Assembly (NCBI RefSeq): GCF_000005505.3
Contig: NC_016133.3
Span: 6,820,001 to 6,884,000, forward strand
Source of the DNA: Brachypodium distachyon
Lineage: Eukaryota; Streptophyta; Magnoliopsida; Poales; Poaceae
DNA length: 64,000 nt
Direction: 5' to 3'
Shown here: piece by piece, positions 24,361 through 36,816 of the stretch
How positions within the stretch are numbered: position 1 is the first letter of the stretch
Layout of the letters: each line of letters begins with the position of its first letter
Notes under the pieces: generated by a model
Seen by the model: the letters and a program-made list of their open reading frames with translations, nothing else
Database searches by the model: none
What the model was told of the DNA's origin: nothing
Position numbers and translations under genes: made by a program

Positions 24361-25691
24361 AAACAATATTGCTTTCACATTTGTCTTGTATGAAAACAAG
24401 TCAAATATAAATTGGTTATTCAATGCATAACCATGCGTGTGTTATATAAAATTATAATCCACATGTTCACTTGTACAATAAACACCTAAATTGATTGACC
24501 TCAACTTGAGCCGCAATGGCGGTAGCCTGGTCAACACCACAACGGGCCTTGCACTCGGGCCTTGCGCTGTTCAAGGCCCCTCCAGATCTGCTCTGCGGAC
24601 GGGCCTTGCGCTTCATCGACAGCCTTGCGATGATCCCCAGCACAATATTGTTCCAGCAGTTTTATTGACACAGCTACACTATTGCTAGTTCAACACAACA
24701 AAGGGATATACCCAAAGATAAAAAATGTATCAAACGAAAAATACATTTTTACTGAAGTATTTAATTTTGTAGGGCTGTCAGGCTGTAGGTTTTTCCAGCA
24801 CTCGATACTTGAGGTTTTGCATCTGTAGTAGTCCTAAATCTCTGAATTAGCTATCCATATGCCATTTCTGAATTTCTTGGATTCCCTGGCAGGCAATCTT
24901 CTCAAGGACCTTTAGGCTCCTGACCATTGAGTTAGGACATTGAGCAATATAAGAAGACATACGTTTGCATAGGCATCACCAGCAAATTATTGCAGTTTTT
25001 CTAACATCACAATTAAATTGTCCTTTCTGACCTTCACGCCACGTCATATGAGTTAACTGTACAAAAATTTAAATTGCAGTTAACTTGTAGTCAGGACTCA
25101 GGAGAGATGAATTAAACACAACAAACCAACACATAACCCATCTAGAAGTATATGGTGAGAGCCTGTCATTCTCGCATCTAATCGTAAAATACAGCTCATG
25201 AGATCAAGATGTCATTCTAGCAAATCAGACTACATAAAATTTGGTACCAACTGTGTTTGACTCAGTGAACTATAGTTGAGTGCTATTGTAGAATCTTGTC
25301 CAGGTCAAACAGAAGATATATACGTGAAAACATAATTCAATTTTATAGAACTACATATCTACCTTGTTCACCAAGACATTCATTGGAATAGAACAACAAA
25401 TCCACCAAAAGAGAAGGAGAAAAAGAGATCGGCTAACTTCTAACTGTAACATGTTGAAATAAAACAGAAAGAAGCATTTACAGTTACATTACAGAGTATT
25501 AGGAACTAATTTCCTCAGATAAAACGGCAATAAATTAGTTCCAAGCAGTACAAAATAACAGTTCCCCTGACATTAGCACACCAAACATTTTGCCGAGATG
25601 ATTGTCAACATTGCTATAAATGATTCATAGCTAGCAACATCAGGTAAAGCTTTGCAAAAAGTCAAGTTGCTTCAGAAACAGAAAATTGATA
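24361..25691. other. No gene recognised
   Basis: Possibly the body of the minus-strand Helitron whose 3' end is at 24311. A slightly GC-rich patch at 24500-24660 has repeated CGGGCCTTGC phrases but no coding pattern I recognise. Confidence 0.4.
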
Positions 25692-25884
25692 CTCCCTCCC
25701 GTCCCATAATAAGAGGCACACACGTATTCCTAGATCTTTAATTAAATATGTATTTTTCTTAACAAAAAGCACACCATTGATTCGTTAGAAAGAACTTTCT
25801 AATTATTTAATTATTTAATATATATTTAGTTAGCTAAATTGACGATCTAGAAATATGTGCATGCATCATATTATGGGACTGAGG
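25692..25884. mobile_element. Stowaway MITE abutting a splice donor
   Basis: CTCCCTCCCGTCCCATAATA and the inverted TATTATGGGACTGAG end, TA-flanked, about 193 bp. It ends 10 bp inside the intron that follows the exon at 25895-26050 on the minus strand. Confidence 0.75.
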
Positions 25885-25894
25885 TAGTAATAAC

Positions 25895-26050
25895 CTGAAC
25901 AAAAAGATCAATGACTGGAAGTGTGGTGAGAAGTCCATCGTCATTTACATTTTCACCAATATTAAGAACGTTCGCCAAACTTGTGTCGTGGCTTCTAAAA
26001 AATTCTGATCCACCAAAAAATGTGTAATCTTCAACTATGTTGACTGGAAC
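25895..26050 (-). CDS. Orphan exon, importin-11-like HEAT-repeat segment
   Basis: A 156-bp open stretch (52 codons, phase 0 at both ends) bounded on the minus strand by an acceptor ATGACGCAG and a donor CAG|GTTATT. It reads VPVNIVEDYTFFGGSEFFRS and continues through VLNIGENVNDDGLLTTLPVIDLFVQ. The pattern of a conserved hydrophobic helix plus NVNDxGLLxTLPxID resembles a segment I remember from plant importin-11-like (importin-beta family) nuclear transport receptors. I found no neighbouring exons that continue the protein on either side, so it is probably a gene fragment left by duplication or transposition. Naming confidence is modest; that it was once coding is more secure. Confidence 0.45.
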
Positions 26051-28505
26051 CTGCGTCATTCAAAAATATTTTAAAAGACCACTAAAACCAAATCCTGTAA
26101 ATTCTTAAATGTGGCAAGTAGTATAAGAAAGCAATCCAAATGACGGAAAACTCCTTCCCATAATTCATCATTCACTGGAAGTTAACAGCGCCGCGATGCA
26201 TATAACAGTTTATGTTACGCCACACAAAATATTAGGAAATAACCCTTCGATCGACACGACCCAAGAAATACAACTATGATGTTTGAGATGTTTGAATTGG
26301 GTTAGACATGTCCAAAAGTGGGAGGGGTGCTTCCATTAGCATGGCAAATTCAAATGTAACAATGGGAAGGCATGGGCTTGACTGCGTCTAAATCAAGCAT
26401 GTTCTGTTGAAACGCTCCAGAAAACAAGTGACAAATCTTTTGACCCGTCACCCATTTCACAAGTTCATAAGTTATTCTAATAAGCATACATCAAAATAGT
26501 CGGACGATGCCCTTGTAGGTCTATCACTTTGTCAGGACAGAAGTCAGTTTTCAAATCAAACTCGCATGATTTCTCAAGTCCCGACATGATAAAATACTGG
26601 TGTGGCCTAGATTAGAAAATATGGCTGCCTCAAAACACTGGCAGTCCTCTTAACAACAATTTAAATTGTATCATCAAGTCGTTCATATGTTCAGGAATGC
26701 ATCAAAAACATGTTCTTGGATAAGCCTGCAGCGTCATGTCCTATGTGAGATTGGTAATCATTACAATTTAGTCTTAAAAATTTCTACTTCATAGTTCCAC
26801 AACAAGCAAGATTGCGAGTGCATTTGAAAATTACTTTTGGACAAAGGTGGGCTAGATTGCAAGTGTACCTGTTAGTGCTCGCTCACCAAGTGCATATTGC
26901 CTGCAATGATCAAGATTAAATATGTCTCTGCCCCCCAGTGGTGCTCCTCGCCGGCCTCCTTCCCCATGTGCCCGACGAGCGCTCATGAAAGCCGGTCTGA
27001 ATAGGGGATTGGTTCATGAAAGCTGCCCGACGTTCCTGAAGATAATTGTACAAAAAAATGCAGACATAAGGAAATCTCGACAGTCGCACGGCGGCAGCAC
27101 GGATGTGCTACCTCCCTGGGCAGGTAGCTTATCCTCCAACACCCAAAACCCTAGCAGGCGGCAACCTCAAGCGGAGAGGCGGCGGCGAATCCAGTTTCCA
27201 TCACGGCGCGCGCAAGGGAAGGAGAGGGCGGCGTCCTCAGCGGGGGAGGGCAAGGGCGATGGGCGGCGGCTATTGCGGTGGCAACGGCGGCATCATCTGC
27301 GGCGGGGGCTGGAGGAGGTATCCGGAAGAAAGGAACGTTCCGGAGCAAGGGTCATACCGTGAACCGGTGCTGGGAGTCATACTTGAGGCTGCTGCGCTTG
27401 TGGATGGCGACGATGGCGGTCAGCGATTGAGATCTCTTAGCAATTAGGGGAGGCGGAGGGCAAGGAGGATACGGCGGAACATGTTGGTGGCCAGGTCGGC
27501 GACGGTGGTGGCCAATGTGGGGCAGCAAGGTGGCGGCGTCCATGGGGTATGGGCATAGCCCATACGGTTGGGGAGGGATGACAACGAACGCGGGGAGTGG
27601 TGGGCCAGTTGGAGGGTGACGGACGGTCGGACGTACGTACCAAACTCGAAATTAAGTAGTAGTAAAGAGTTAAAGACCTGAGTACGAAAGAAATCAGTGT
27701 ACATTCAGAAGGTGATCAGGTCTCATTTTCCTTCGTTTGCTTCCTTTAGAAAAATAAATGGTTAATCGAATCTTGTGTGAAAGCAAGCGCTCGTTTGAAA
27801 TTTGTTCATTTGTGCTCCAATGCTCTGGTTTAATTACTTTTAATTATTCAGTAATTAAACGGATAATCCTCACTTGATTCTGCACGTCCGGTTTCCCCCA
27901 TCCCTCCTGCTGTACATACATTCATCATCAACGGAGACACTTGAATCTCGCTTACATTACATTCAACAGTTTGACGTTGTCCTCATATTTCGATCCATGT
28001 TTCCCCAGTTTCGATTAATGTTTCCCCAGTTTCGTGTTAGACCGAACAGCAGAAAACAAAGTTCAAGTAATACGCCAAACAGCTACAGATCTACGATTGA
28101 TAAGAATTACTCCGCCAAACAGTACTCCCTCCAATCCCAAATTCTTGACATTGTTTTAGCACAAATTTGAACTTAAAAAAGACAAGAATTTAGGATAGCA
28201 GGTTATACTATTTTTGTTGTGCTGCGCACGTTGTCACCTGATTATGGATTTTCGCTAACATTGTGCTTGAATTAGAGGCACAACACTTGAAGCAGTTGAG
28301 TAGAAGCAAGAATTAAAAATTGTAGACACGTCGATTAAAATAGAAGTCAAGGATAAGCCCCAACATAACAAGGCATGGTAAAAGCTCAAAATTCTCTTTC
28401 TAGCAGATCAAGCTTTTCTGCAACGAACGCCAACAAGATGTGTAAGGAGTACAAAAACTGATAGCGAACAGGCAGAACTGAAAGCAGCCAAGACGCACAA
28501 TTAGC
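26051..28505. other. No complete gene; GC-rich patch at 26930-27560
   Basis: Overlapping frames on both strands at 26922-27560 reflect GC-rich sequence. On the minus strand a stretch ending KYDSQHRFT is followed by a good donor (TTCACG|GTATGA, near 27353-27360), and a 36-bp segment near 26869-26904 is bounded by AG and GT, so fragments of a minus-strand gene are possible. A decayed MITE lies at 28124-28195. Confidence 0.35.
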
Positions 28506-30049
28506 TTACTTCTTCTTTGCATCCCCAGCCTTTGTCTGCAAAAGCAGTCCAAGAAATCAATTTAGTGACATTTGAAACAAAATAGTGTTGGAACTCCAGT
28601 CTGGTCTGATAGAAAATATTTGTATACCTTCTTCACTCCACGGATCTTCTTTGTCCTGTTCTTCCTTTCCTTAATCTGCTTCCGTGATTTCTCTACCTTG
28701 GTAGCTAGCCCGTTCTGTGGAAAAGCAGCAATTGTTTTCAGCAATGCAATTATTCAGTGGGAAAAAAATTGAATGCCAGACAATTTGTTTGAGCAAATTA
28801 AAATATTAGTAACAGGTAGACAAATTCTGAAAATAAACTGATAAAATTGGAAGAACAGAATCTCAGTAGAGCATGAAACATAATAATGCAGCTATATGAG
28901 CAATATGATGTAAGAGGCAAGCAGACAAATGGCAATTTCACAAGTCTAGCAGATGTATTCTTGCAAAGAAAGGTTCCATATATAATTTCTGCAGATCCAT
29001 ATAGTAAAATAGTACAGCTTAGATGACAATTTAGCGCATCTCACATGAATAGGTACCAGTAGCGGTAGCTGAGGGATAAGATTAATCAGGATATGTTGAG
29101 CCTGAACTATCTGCTGCTGCATCAATGAACTTATGGACAATTTAACAGATATCTGAAGGGCCATGTTGGTCGAAGGTGGATAATTGGTGACTACTGCTAC
29201 TGGGACCTATTGTAAGGTCTACCAATACCGTATTAATTTCTACAGTACATCAGAATATTAGAAGAATTGGTTTAATACTCTCCGTAACAAACCATCATCT
29301 AAGAAATGGAGCCATTTGTTATCGCACACCACAGCCAAGATCTTCTACTCCCTCCATCCAACAAAAGATGTCTCAAGTTTGTCAAAATTTGAATGTATCT
29401 AGACATGACTTAGTGTATAGATGCATTCAAATTTAGTCGAAGTTGAGACATCCTTTGTCGGACGGAGGAATATAAAACAAGATGGCTAGTAATGAAACTA
29501 AACTAAACTAAACTGAACAAATCGTCACTATAGACTGAATGCAGTATATACAGTAATCCAGGATTACATTTTTCATGTCAGATAATCAGTAGAAATTATT
29601 ATGGAAGACTAACGATTAAGAGCAGGATGCTGAGGATGGAAGCAAGCAAGAGAAGCGTACCCTGATCAGCCTGTACTTGGGCTCGAACTTCTTGGCGGCC
29701 TCGAGGTTATCGTAGATGAGTCCGAAGCCAGTGGACTTGCCGCCTCCGAAGTGGGTGCGAAACTTGAAGACGAAGATGCAGTTCGAGTCCTTCACATCGT
29801 AGATCTTCGCCAGCCGCTCCTTGAGATCCGTCTGCGACAGGAAGGGATCAGCCGCAGCTCGCATCGAAACGACCTCACCAAGAGAAGAGATGCTTTTCCG
29901 CCGCGAAATTGAGTAGTACGCACCTTGGAGACGTTGGCACGGCCTGGGTGGATCACCTCGAGCACGAACTGCTTGCGGGAGAGGAGACGGTTCGTCATGA
30001 ACTTGCGGGTGCGGAGAGTGACCGCGGGAGAAGTCTTCGCGTCCGCCAT
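28506..30049 (-). CDS. RPS24: 40S ribosomal protein S24 (eS24), four exons, 137 aa
   Basis: Structural protein of the cytosolic small ribosomal subunit. Exons: 29924-30049 (42 codons), 29661-29831 (57), 28628-28714 (29) and 28506-28535 (9 plus TAA). All introns are phase 0 with GT..AG. The protein starts [20 protein letters not shown], continues with the conserved [20 protein letters not shown] and [20 protein letters not shown] blocks, and ends in the basic tail KAGDAKKK. Length equals that of plant eS24 proteins as I remember them. No key element is missing, so it should be functional. The ATG follows a GC-rich 5' UTR. Nearby genes are unrelated in function. Confidence 0.97.
29348..29470. 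mobile_element. Stowaway MITE in eS24 intron 2/3 region side (distal intron)
   Basis: CTCCCTCCATCCAACAAAAG and the inverted TCCTTTGTCGGACGGAGGA are the ends; the arms share TGTCTCAAGTTTGTC-type sequence. It lies in the 946-bp intron 28715-29660. The same family is present at 45477-45599. Confidence 0.8.
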
Positions 30050-30154
30050 GATTGCTGCTGCTGCCGGACGTGCGGCGGAGCTCCCTGGGATTCCTAAAGA
30101 CGGCGGCGGCGCGAGTGAGAGGAGGCGGCGGCAGGGGTGGCGCGGGGTGGGGTG

Positions 30155-30200
30155 GAGAAGGGATTATATACACCTGGAACCCTAGGTCTTTGCAGCTCAT
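30155..30200 (-). promoter_or_regulatory. eS24 core promoter: TATA box and AACCCTAG box
   Basis: On the minus strand GGTGTATATAATCC (around 30163-30174) is a good TATA box about 115-125 bp upstream of the ATG. Next to it the plus strand reads GGAACCCTAGG (about 30176-30186), close to the telo-box (AAACCCTA) common in plant ribosomal-protein promoters. Role inferred from position. Confidence 0.5.
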
Positions 30201-30349
30201 AAACGAAAAGGAACTATGGGTTCTGATGGGCCTTATACGGGCTTCATTGGCCTTTAGGATAACTGAACTCGCAATAGCTGCCGGCCGTTTGTTAATGGCC
30301 CAATGCTGTTGTCACTCGATATTTCGGCACACGAATAGTTTTCCCTAAG

Positions 30350-31130
30350 AAACTGGGTTCAAAGGTAGCGCATCGTCAGGATTCACCGGTTCACCTCTAC
30401 TCCTGTTGCCATCTTGGCGCTGAGAGGTGAGAGAAACGTCAGATCCTCCTAGACGATTTGAGAAGTTTTTAGTTTTATGAGTCTTGTGATCTTCATTGGC
30501 AATGTTACGGCGGAGGATGCAATGCCATTGACAATGAAGGTACTCTGGTTCTTTCTCTGCTGCGACAGTGCCTCTTTGAGCAACGCCACGGGCTGGAGAG
30601 TTCTACTCCCCGCAAATTCGATGTATTCGATCATGTGGATTTTGAGTATCTGTCCTCGCAGATCCGTTCATATGGATTTGATGAGTTTTTGTCAGTGTGT
30701 TATGATGCGTTTGTTGGTCTGATCTTTTGTGACTTTGGAGTCATTCTCTAGTGTTCTTATGAAGATCTTGTGGTTGGATGACCTGCTTTAGGGGATCATC
30801 CCCGATCCAAGTACGTTTAACGCTCACGGCTTCTCATCTTTTTACATGGACGGTTCAAGAGGCTTTTCAAAACCTATGAAGGTAGTCAAGTTCGTGCAGG
30901 GGTACGAGTGGCGATGTTGCTGTTCTAGTCTAATTGCAATTCTTTTGCTAAACCTTGGAGAATATTTCGTGTTGCAAAGATTAATACCATGGAGAATATG
31001 TTTTCAAGAGATTTCATTGTAGTTCTTAGTCATAGGGGTTACTTTGTAGTTTCTTTTGCCTATGATTCGAAGCACCGTACATGTAATGGTTTTCGAATTT
31101 GAATAAAATTACGATTGATTCTAAAAAAAG
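30350..31130 (+). mobile_element. Possible LINE 3' UTR ending in a short A tail
   Basis: Unique-looking sequence that ends ATTTGAATAAAATTACGATT followed by CTAAAAAAAG, i.e. a polyadenylation-like signal and A-run as in a retroposed transcript. No protein domain visible. Low confidence. Confidence 0.3.
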
Positions 31131-32536
31131 AATAATTTTCGCTTCCTCGGAAAAAAGATTTTGTTTGAGATAAAAAGAAGAAGAAGATTGTCTTTGCCTA
31201 TCCAATTTTTTTAAAGGGCTAATTTCAAAAAATTAAATTAAAAGGGCATGTAAATTCTCCTAGAGGGTTTTAGGGATTGAATTGACCCTCGGCTCCAATC
31301 CTCTTGGACACGAATCAAGCTTGTGTAGGATTTCAGTTGAAGACAAAGGCAGCTAGGACCTTATTTGTTCTTCAGACATCATTGGGTATTGTTTTTATTA
31401 ACTGTTAATTGCATAGATGTTTCTAAGAAGACATGTATTTAGACATAGGCGAAATGGCCCCCACGCCTTTCAGAGATAAATAGTAAATTATTACTTTTCA
31501 TAGGAATACACTTGTAGATGGAGTAAGAGAGGAGAGAGAGATAGTAGATGCATTAGAACTTTCACATGAAAAAAAGAATGAGGTTTGAGCTCATGTTAGA
31601 ATTCCTATGAAATTGAGGCCATAGGGATGCATTTCATAGGATTTTGCGAACTGCATTCCTATGATCCAAATGGCTCTTATAGGGAAAAAAATCCTAAGGA
31701 TTAGAATCCTAAAAAATTCCTTTGGAAATCCTACAAAATATTCATGTTTTTATATCTTAGAACAAACAAAACAAAAAATGTACCAGTTCTCAGTTCTTTA
31801 GAAAGGCAGGATTTAAGCACTGAACTTGTTTCTTAGGCAGTATGCGAAGTGATTTGTTTCTATTAAAATTTACAACCACATTTAAGAAATAAAAAAAATA
31901 ATGTATTTAAAAATATTATAAGTTTTATTGGCCTGCACCTTCAGGTTGAGTTTTGTTGACTTTTTATGAGAGCTAAAAGTTGGTTCGGTGGGAAGTTGTT
32001 TTTGTTTTGTTCTTAATTTTTTCGGTTCAAAGCTCACATACTTGAAGTTTGAAACTGTGTGTTGTGCAGTTGAAAGTTACATCCACCGTTACATAATTCT
32101 TGTCGAAATATTACACGTAATTAGATATTTTTAACGAATAGATACATCCAATTTTCGGCAAATTTGAGACCAGAGTTAGACAGCGAGTAAACGTGAGTTG
32201 AAACAATTCCATCGAGCGGTCCAAACCACTCGGCCCCGTAAAAACAAAATTAGCTGTGTGCCTGTGCCCCCGCTACCTATATGGCCCCTGACACGCCTGA
32301 CGACGCAGCTAACATTCTCCTCACCTGCGCGTCAAGCATGCATGACCTACTTACCGACGAATTGCTAACAACTCTCTTACCTACAACACACTTAACGTCC
32401 TTGCAAACACAACTGCGCTTCAAATTAAAGAACATCGCAGACTAGCTTTACGTACGTAAGTAGAGCGCAAGATCGTCCAAACAAGTTGATCCCCGTGCAG
32501 AGAGAGGGATTAATTAATCCGTCTCGATCGCTCGAC
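31131..32536. other. Intergenic; MITE remnants
   Basis: 31585-31745 contains inverted CCTATGAAAT / ATTTCATAGG and CATTCCTATGATCC phrases, the remains of a grass MITE. 32080-32180 is a worn Stowaway copy (ATTCTTGTCGAAATATTACA). No gene seen. Confidence 0.4.
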
Positions 32537-32752
32537 ATGTTGCCGCCGGGAACGCTGTTGGCGGTGGGCTTCATGCTCTGCCCGTTCCGCGCCTTCGCGC
32601 CGTCCGGAAGGAACCTCACCGCGCTGCTGCCGGAGCTCTGCGAACTCATCGGCTCCCTCTACCGCCACGTCCGGGGCGAGCTCGTCCGACAGCAGCTCAC
32701 CGGCGCGGTCACCAGCCCCCGCCGCCACCGGCGCTCTTTGAGATACCGATAA
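32537..32752 (+). CDS. Possible small protein, 71 aa, unknown
   Basis: An ATG-initiated frame with the GC-rich, third-position-GC codon use typical of grass genes sits inside AT-rich surroundings and ends in TAA at 32750-32752. The product starts MLPPGTLLAVGFMLCPFRAF (a short hydrophobic N-terminus), has an amphipathic middle (LLPELCELIGSLYRHVRGEL) and a basic tail (RRHRRSLRYR). I do not recognise it. It could be a small grass-specific gene or the relic of a larger one. The sharp rise in GC over exactly the open frame is the main support. Confidence 0.35.
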   Translation: MLPPGTLLAVGFMLCPFRAFAPSGRNLTALLPELCELIGSLYRHVRGELVRQQLTGAVTSPRRHRRSLRYR

Positions 32753-34097
32753 ATCCATGTATTGTACGGTGACACTAGCTAGCACGGTGGCACCTCTATA
32801 TCTATATGCATGTCACATATGTACGCGTGTTGTGCTAGCTAATGTGTTCTTGCCAATTCTCATTGTGGCCTCGTTCTGAATTTGTCTCGTTTCCTGTTCG
32901 TAGGTTATTTTCTCCCCCGGTAATGGAAATTGAAGAAAAATAATTGAGAAAAGTTCATTTTGAATCCTGAAATTGTATAACTTGTCTCAATCAAATCCTA
33001 ACCTTCTAATTCCAGGTTTTCAGCCCCTGACCTATCTAATCCCGGTCAATTTAAACATTATCCTGAAATTCCCTGTTTGGCTAGGTCGGGATAATGATGT
33101 GTCTTAGGATCTGGTGAGTGAGCATTGTATGTGGGTCCCGGCTACTTATTTTTATACGGTTATACCTGAAAAAATTATCCGGAAAAAATTACCCACATTT
33201 TTTAAAAAACTACTAGTCATCTGGTGAGGACATTGGCATTATTCCCTCGAAGCGAGCCCTCCCGACCTGGGCAGCAGTAGCGGAGCATACGCGCCAAGAG
33301 TGCCAGTTCTGGCGAGCGGCGAGCCAAGCCGTCGCCTCGCCTAAGAAAATATATTAGAAGACCTTAACCGACATAGTTAAAAATATATTAGAAGACGCTC
33401 TAAAAAAATTAGTAACGGTTATTCTCGTTAGTTATTTCTTAAACATAGTTAAAAATATCAAAATTAAAAAAAAAAGAGAAACAAGAGCATCATTTGTATC
33501 TTTCCTTTAGTCTTAGTCTTAGCCAGCAATCCTGATTCACTACGTCTACAAGTTCAGGGTTAAAAATAGATTTTTCTCAAAATAATTGGGTGCAAAACTA
33601 TGGAGGCCTTGATGTCGATTGATAGGATCGAGCAGTGCGCGTCCTGTTCTCTTCATGTTTATGGTTTATAAGTTCCTATTTATCCTTAGGGACTTTATTT
33701 ATATTTACGAGATTGTACAAAAAACAAACAGAGAGAGCATGTGCAATAAAAAAGGATCTGTGGAGTCTCCAAAACAGTTGGAGACGAGGCCCACGAATCA
33801 AGACGACATTTTTGCTTGCTTGCTTTCCAGTTTCCACACAGTGTGCTGTTCGGCCCTTCGTTGTTGGGCTTAATTAGTTTAGCTGACACGTCCCGTCCTG
33901 TCCTCGTGACATTGCCCCGCCTTACCTTCCTATGCTATTTTCTTGCATTGAGTAATGTGTATCAGCTCAAACGCATTTTTTACTCTCTCAGCAATTATAA
34001 CGGATACTTTTTTTCTGTTTGAAAGAGTCGCTAACCCTGTATGCCACGCGGTAATTATAACGGATACTTAACCTCTCGAAATGACTAAATACTAGTA
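32753..34097. other. No gene recognised
   Basis: AT-rich intergenic sequence; short open frames at 33619-34022 show no coding pattern. Confidence 0.5.
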
Positions 34098-34327
34098 CTT
34101 CTTCTATTTATTTTTACAAAAAATGGTCTACCTTTGATTAGGTCAAATTTTAGTTTGACCAAATTCATAGAAAAATATGCAATACCTATAATATGAATTA
34201 AGTACATATATCATGACGAACTGAGAGCTGTGATGTTGAAAAATTTATCTATATAAAGTTGATCAAACTTTAAAAACTTTGACTTAGGATAAAGCTTATA
34301 ATCTCTTATATAAAGAATAAAATGGAG
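34098..34327. mobile_element. Diverged MITE
   Basis: CTTCTTCTATTTATTTTTAC at the left and the inverted AAAGAATAAAATGGAG at the right, TA-flanked, with an internal GGTCAAATTTTAGTTTGACC hairpin near 34140. Confidence 0.5.
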
Positions 34328-34873
34328 TAATTTAAACTTGTCATGGAGTGTGGTTTCACTTATGAAACATACTCGAGGTGGTTCTGGCTGCATGGATAAC
34401 TTGTCATCGTCGACGCGAAAAAGAAAATCAATACACCGATTCAATCAGTGTTATTACTCCGCGGTTTTAAAAGAAGCCGGATAATAAGCTAGCTTCTACA
34501 TACATAGCGAGAGGGGAAAAAAATGAAAGATCATGGTGCTTAGGTGGTTCAACCACTGTATATTTATGCCACACTAGCAACCTGTTCACCAAACTGGCTT
34601 GGGGAGTCATTTATTTGATTTTGTTACTTTAGAGGTCTACGTAAGCGATGTCGACAAGGACTCATCTAGAGTTTCCCTGGTTTCACTAGAGAGAGTTGTG
34701 GAAGGCTCAAGGGTCGAATGAGAGTAAAATTGATAGGCTCGAGAAGCAAAATACTCAGTCTGCTGCTTTCTATGAGAGGTTCTGTCTTTGTTGTAAATAA
34801 AAAAAAAGTCTAACCAAAATTTTAGAAAAATATACTAATTTCTATCTACGATATCAAATAAATAAATATACTA

Positions 34874-34985
34874 CTCCCTCCGACCGGAATTACTTGTCGA
34901 ATATTACATGTATCTAGACGTTTTTTACACATAGATACATCCGTATTTGGGCGAATTTGAGACAAGTAATACCGATCGGAGAAAG
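34874..34985. mobile_element. Stowaway MITE
   Basis: CTCCCTCCGACCGGAATTAC and the inverted AATACCGATCGGAGAAAG are the ends, TA-flanked. The arms carry ACTTGTCGAATATT-like and GACAAGTAAT-like partners. Confidence 0.8.
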
Positions 34986-36721
34986 TATGAACTTTTTTTT
35001 GACAGATTTGATAAAGCTAATAGAGTTGCCGATGTTGGTTGATTTTTCTATAAACTTGGTCAAATTTAAGAAATTTGACTTAGCACAAAGTTAAAACAGC
35101 TGATGGAAAAATGCAGAGAGTAGTCTAAAATGTGGAGATAGAAAAATAATGTTTCCTATACAATTTCATATATCCGCTCCAAAATCCAAAAGACCTCACA
35201 ATATCAATGCTGCAAAAAACATTTGTTCCATAATGATCGAGCCTAAAAATTTCTAACCAGGCGTTGTGTACCGTGTACCTATTTGACCTTGGAGAACAAA
35301 ACTCTGCATTTAAGCATTTCACATTACACCCCTCCACGTATCAAAGTAGTAGTGCTGACAGTGACCAGAAAAAGGAGAGTAGAACTAACAGTGACAGTTT
35401 GAAAGGAAAGACAGCAGGTGCCCGTCCCCTTGCACTCTGAACCGTTGCTCGCAACAAGCCAGAGAAGGATCCACGGCGACCGGGACGCGCCTGTCACGGC
35501 GGATCCACCAAACTCCAGCCTCCAGGGACCGTGAAAGGGAAAAATATCTTGGGCCCAATAATTCGATGTACTAGTATCGTAGCGCAAGATTCCGCCCAAT
35601 TATTGCCGAAATGCCGACCTCTCGAGGCAGCGGCGCGGCGTTTGGTCGTTCGTTCATAAACGACGATTTTTGTATTTTTGTTTGTTCCGTCAGGTAACAA
35701 CAACGTTGGCTTTTCTCCCCACCAAGACGATGGATGAACTGTGTGCACGATTTTCCTTTTGCGACTACGCGCCATTCGGGCACACGCGACTGTTTAAGGT
35801 GAAACAACAGTGTACCGTGTACGTGTCTCGCCAGCCATACCGCAGACGTGTCAAACTGTCGACGTGTTGCTGCTGCCTGGTTCTCTGGATGCTCCTTCTT
35901 GTCTTTTTTCTCAATGCTGCTCCATTCCATGCTTCCGCCGCGCGCACTTGAATTCTCTTTGGATTAAATCCCCCGTCACAATTATTGTCTAAAGCAGAAT
36001 CCTGCGTGCACTCGAGCGCCACTAATTGATTTTCATCGGAGACACGCCCCACCATGACATTTGCTTGATCTCGATGGTCCCTTTCGTTTTGTTTTTCTTA
36101 ATTAAAGGTCCCTCCGTTTACGGCACTCCCTGCATCGCCTCGTCGCTCTCACAACCCAGATTATACCCCACTACCGATCGGATCGATTCGATTCTCATTC
36201 GACACAAGAGAATCCCCCGCAATGAATTCAGGAAACGAAACACCTTTCCAGGACTCCCTTTCCGGGCTTCATCACTTCATCAGGCATTGGCGATTCACGG
36301 CCTCTCTCCCCGTGGAAGATCGATCGAGGAAGCGGCGCGCCCGAAATGAAATATCTGGGGAGCACCGATCGACAGGGAGATACGTACTACGCTTCCGACA
36401 CGGACCAACCAGCGGAAAGAGAAAGAGACTGCGCTATCGATGCGGACCCGTGGGACAGAGATTCCGCTTTCGATTTGGACTCACGGAAATTATTGAGGAG
36501 TGTGATCGGCACCGGGACCCTGTGACGTGTGGTTTTCTGGTGGCGTTGGGCATGTCGATTGCCCGAAAGCGCCGGTTGCTTGTGCCCATGGAAAGGAGAA
36601 GGCACAAGTTGGAGTGTAAGGCTACGGTCGGGAGAGCTAGCGGCGGTTTTGCTTGTTAGGCTGGAGTTCCGCGAAGTAGCTGTTGCTAAACTACTGATAA
36701 TAATAATAAGAAGAAAAGATA
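34986..36721. other. Intergenic; uncharacterised open frames at 36222-36659
   Basis: A 145-codon frame (plus, 36222-36659, MNSGNETPFQDSLSGLHHF...) and an overlapping 59-codon ATG frame (36346-36525) lie in GC-neutral DNA rich in Arg/Asp codons. I recognise no domain, and neither has clear splice or promoter context. Recorded as possible but unsupported. Confidence 0.25.
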
Positions 36722-36816
36722 CTCTCTCCTATACATATTAATTGTCAAAATACTACATGTATGTATATGTTTTTTTGACAAATTTAAGACAATTAATATG
36801 AATCGGAGGGAGGGAG
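36722..36816. mobile_element. Stowaway MITE
   Basis: CTCTCTCCTATACATATTAA and the inverted TTAATATGAATCGGAGGGAG are the ends. TA flanks at 36720-36721 and 36817-36818. Confidence 0.75.
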
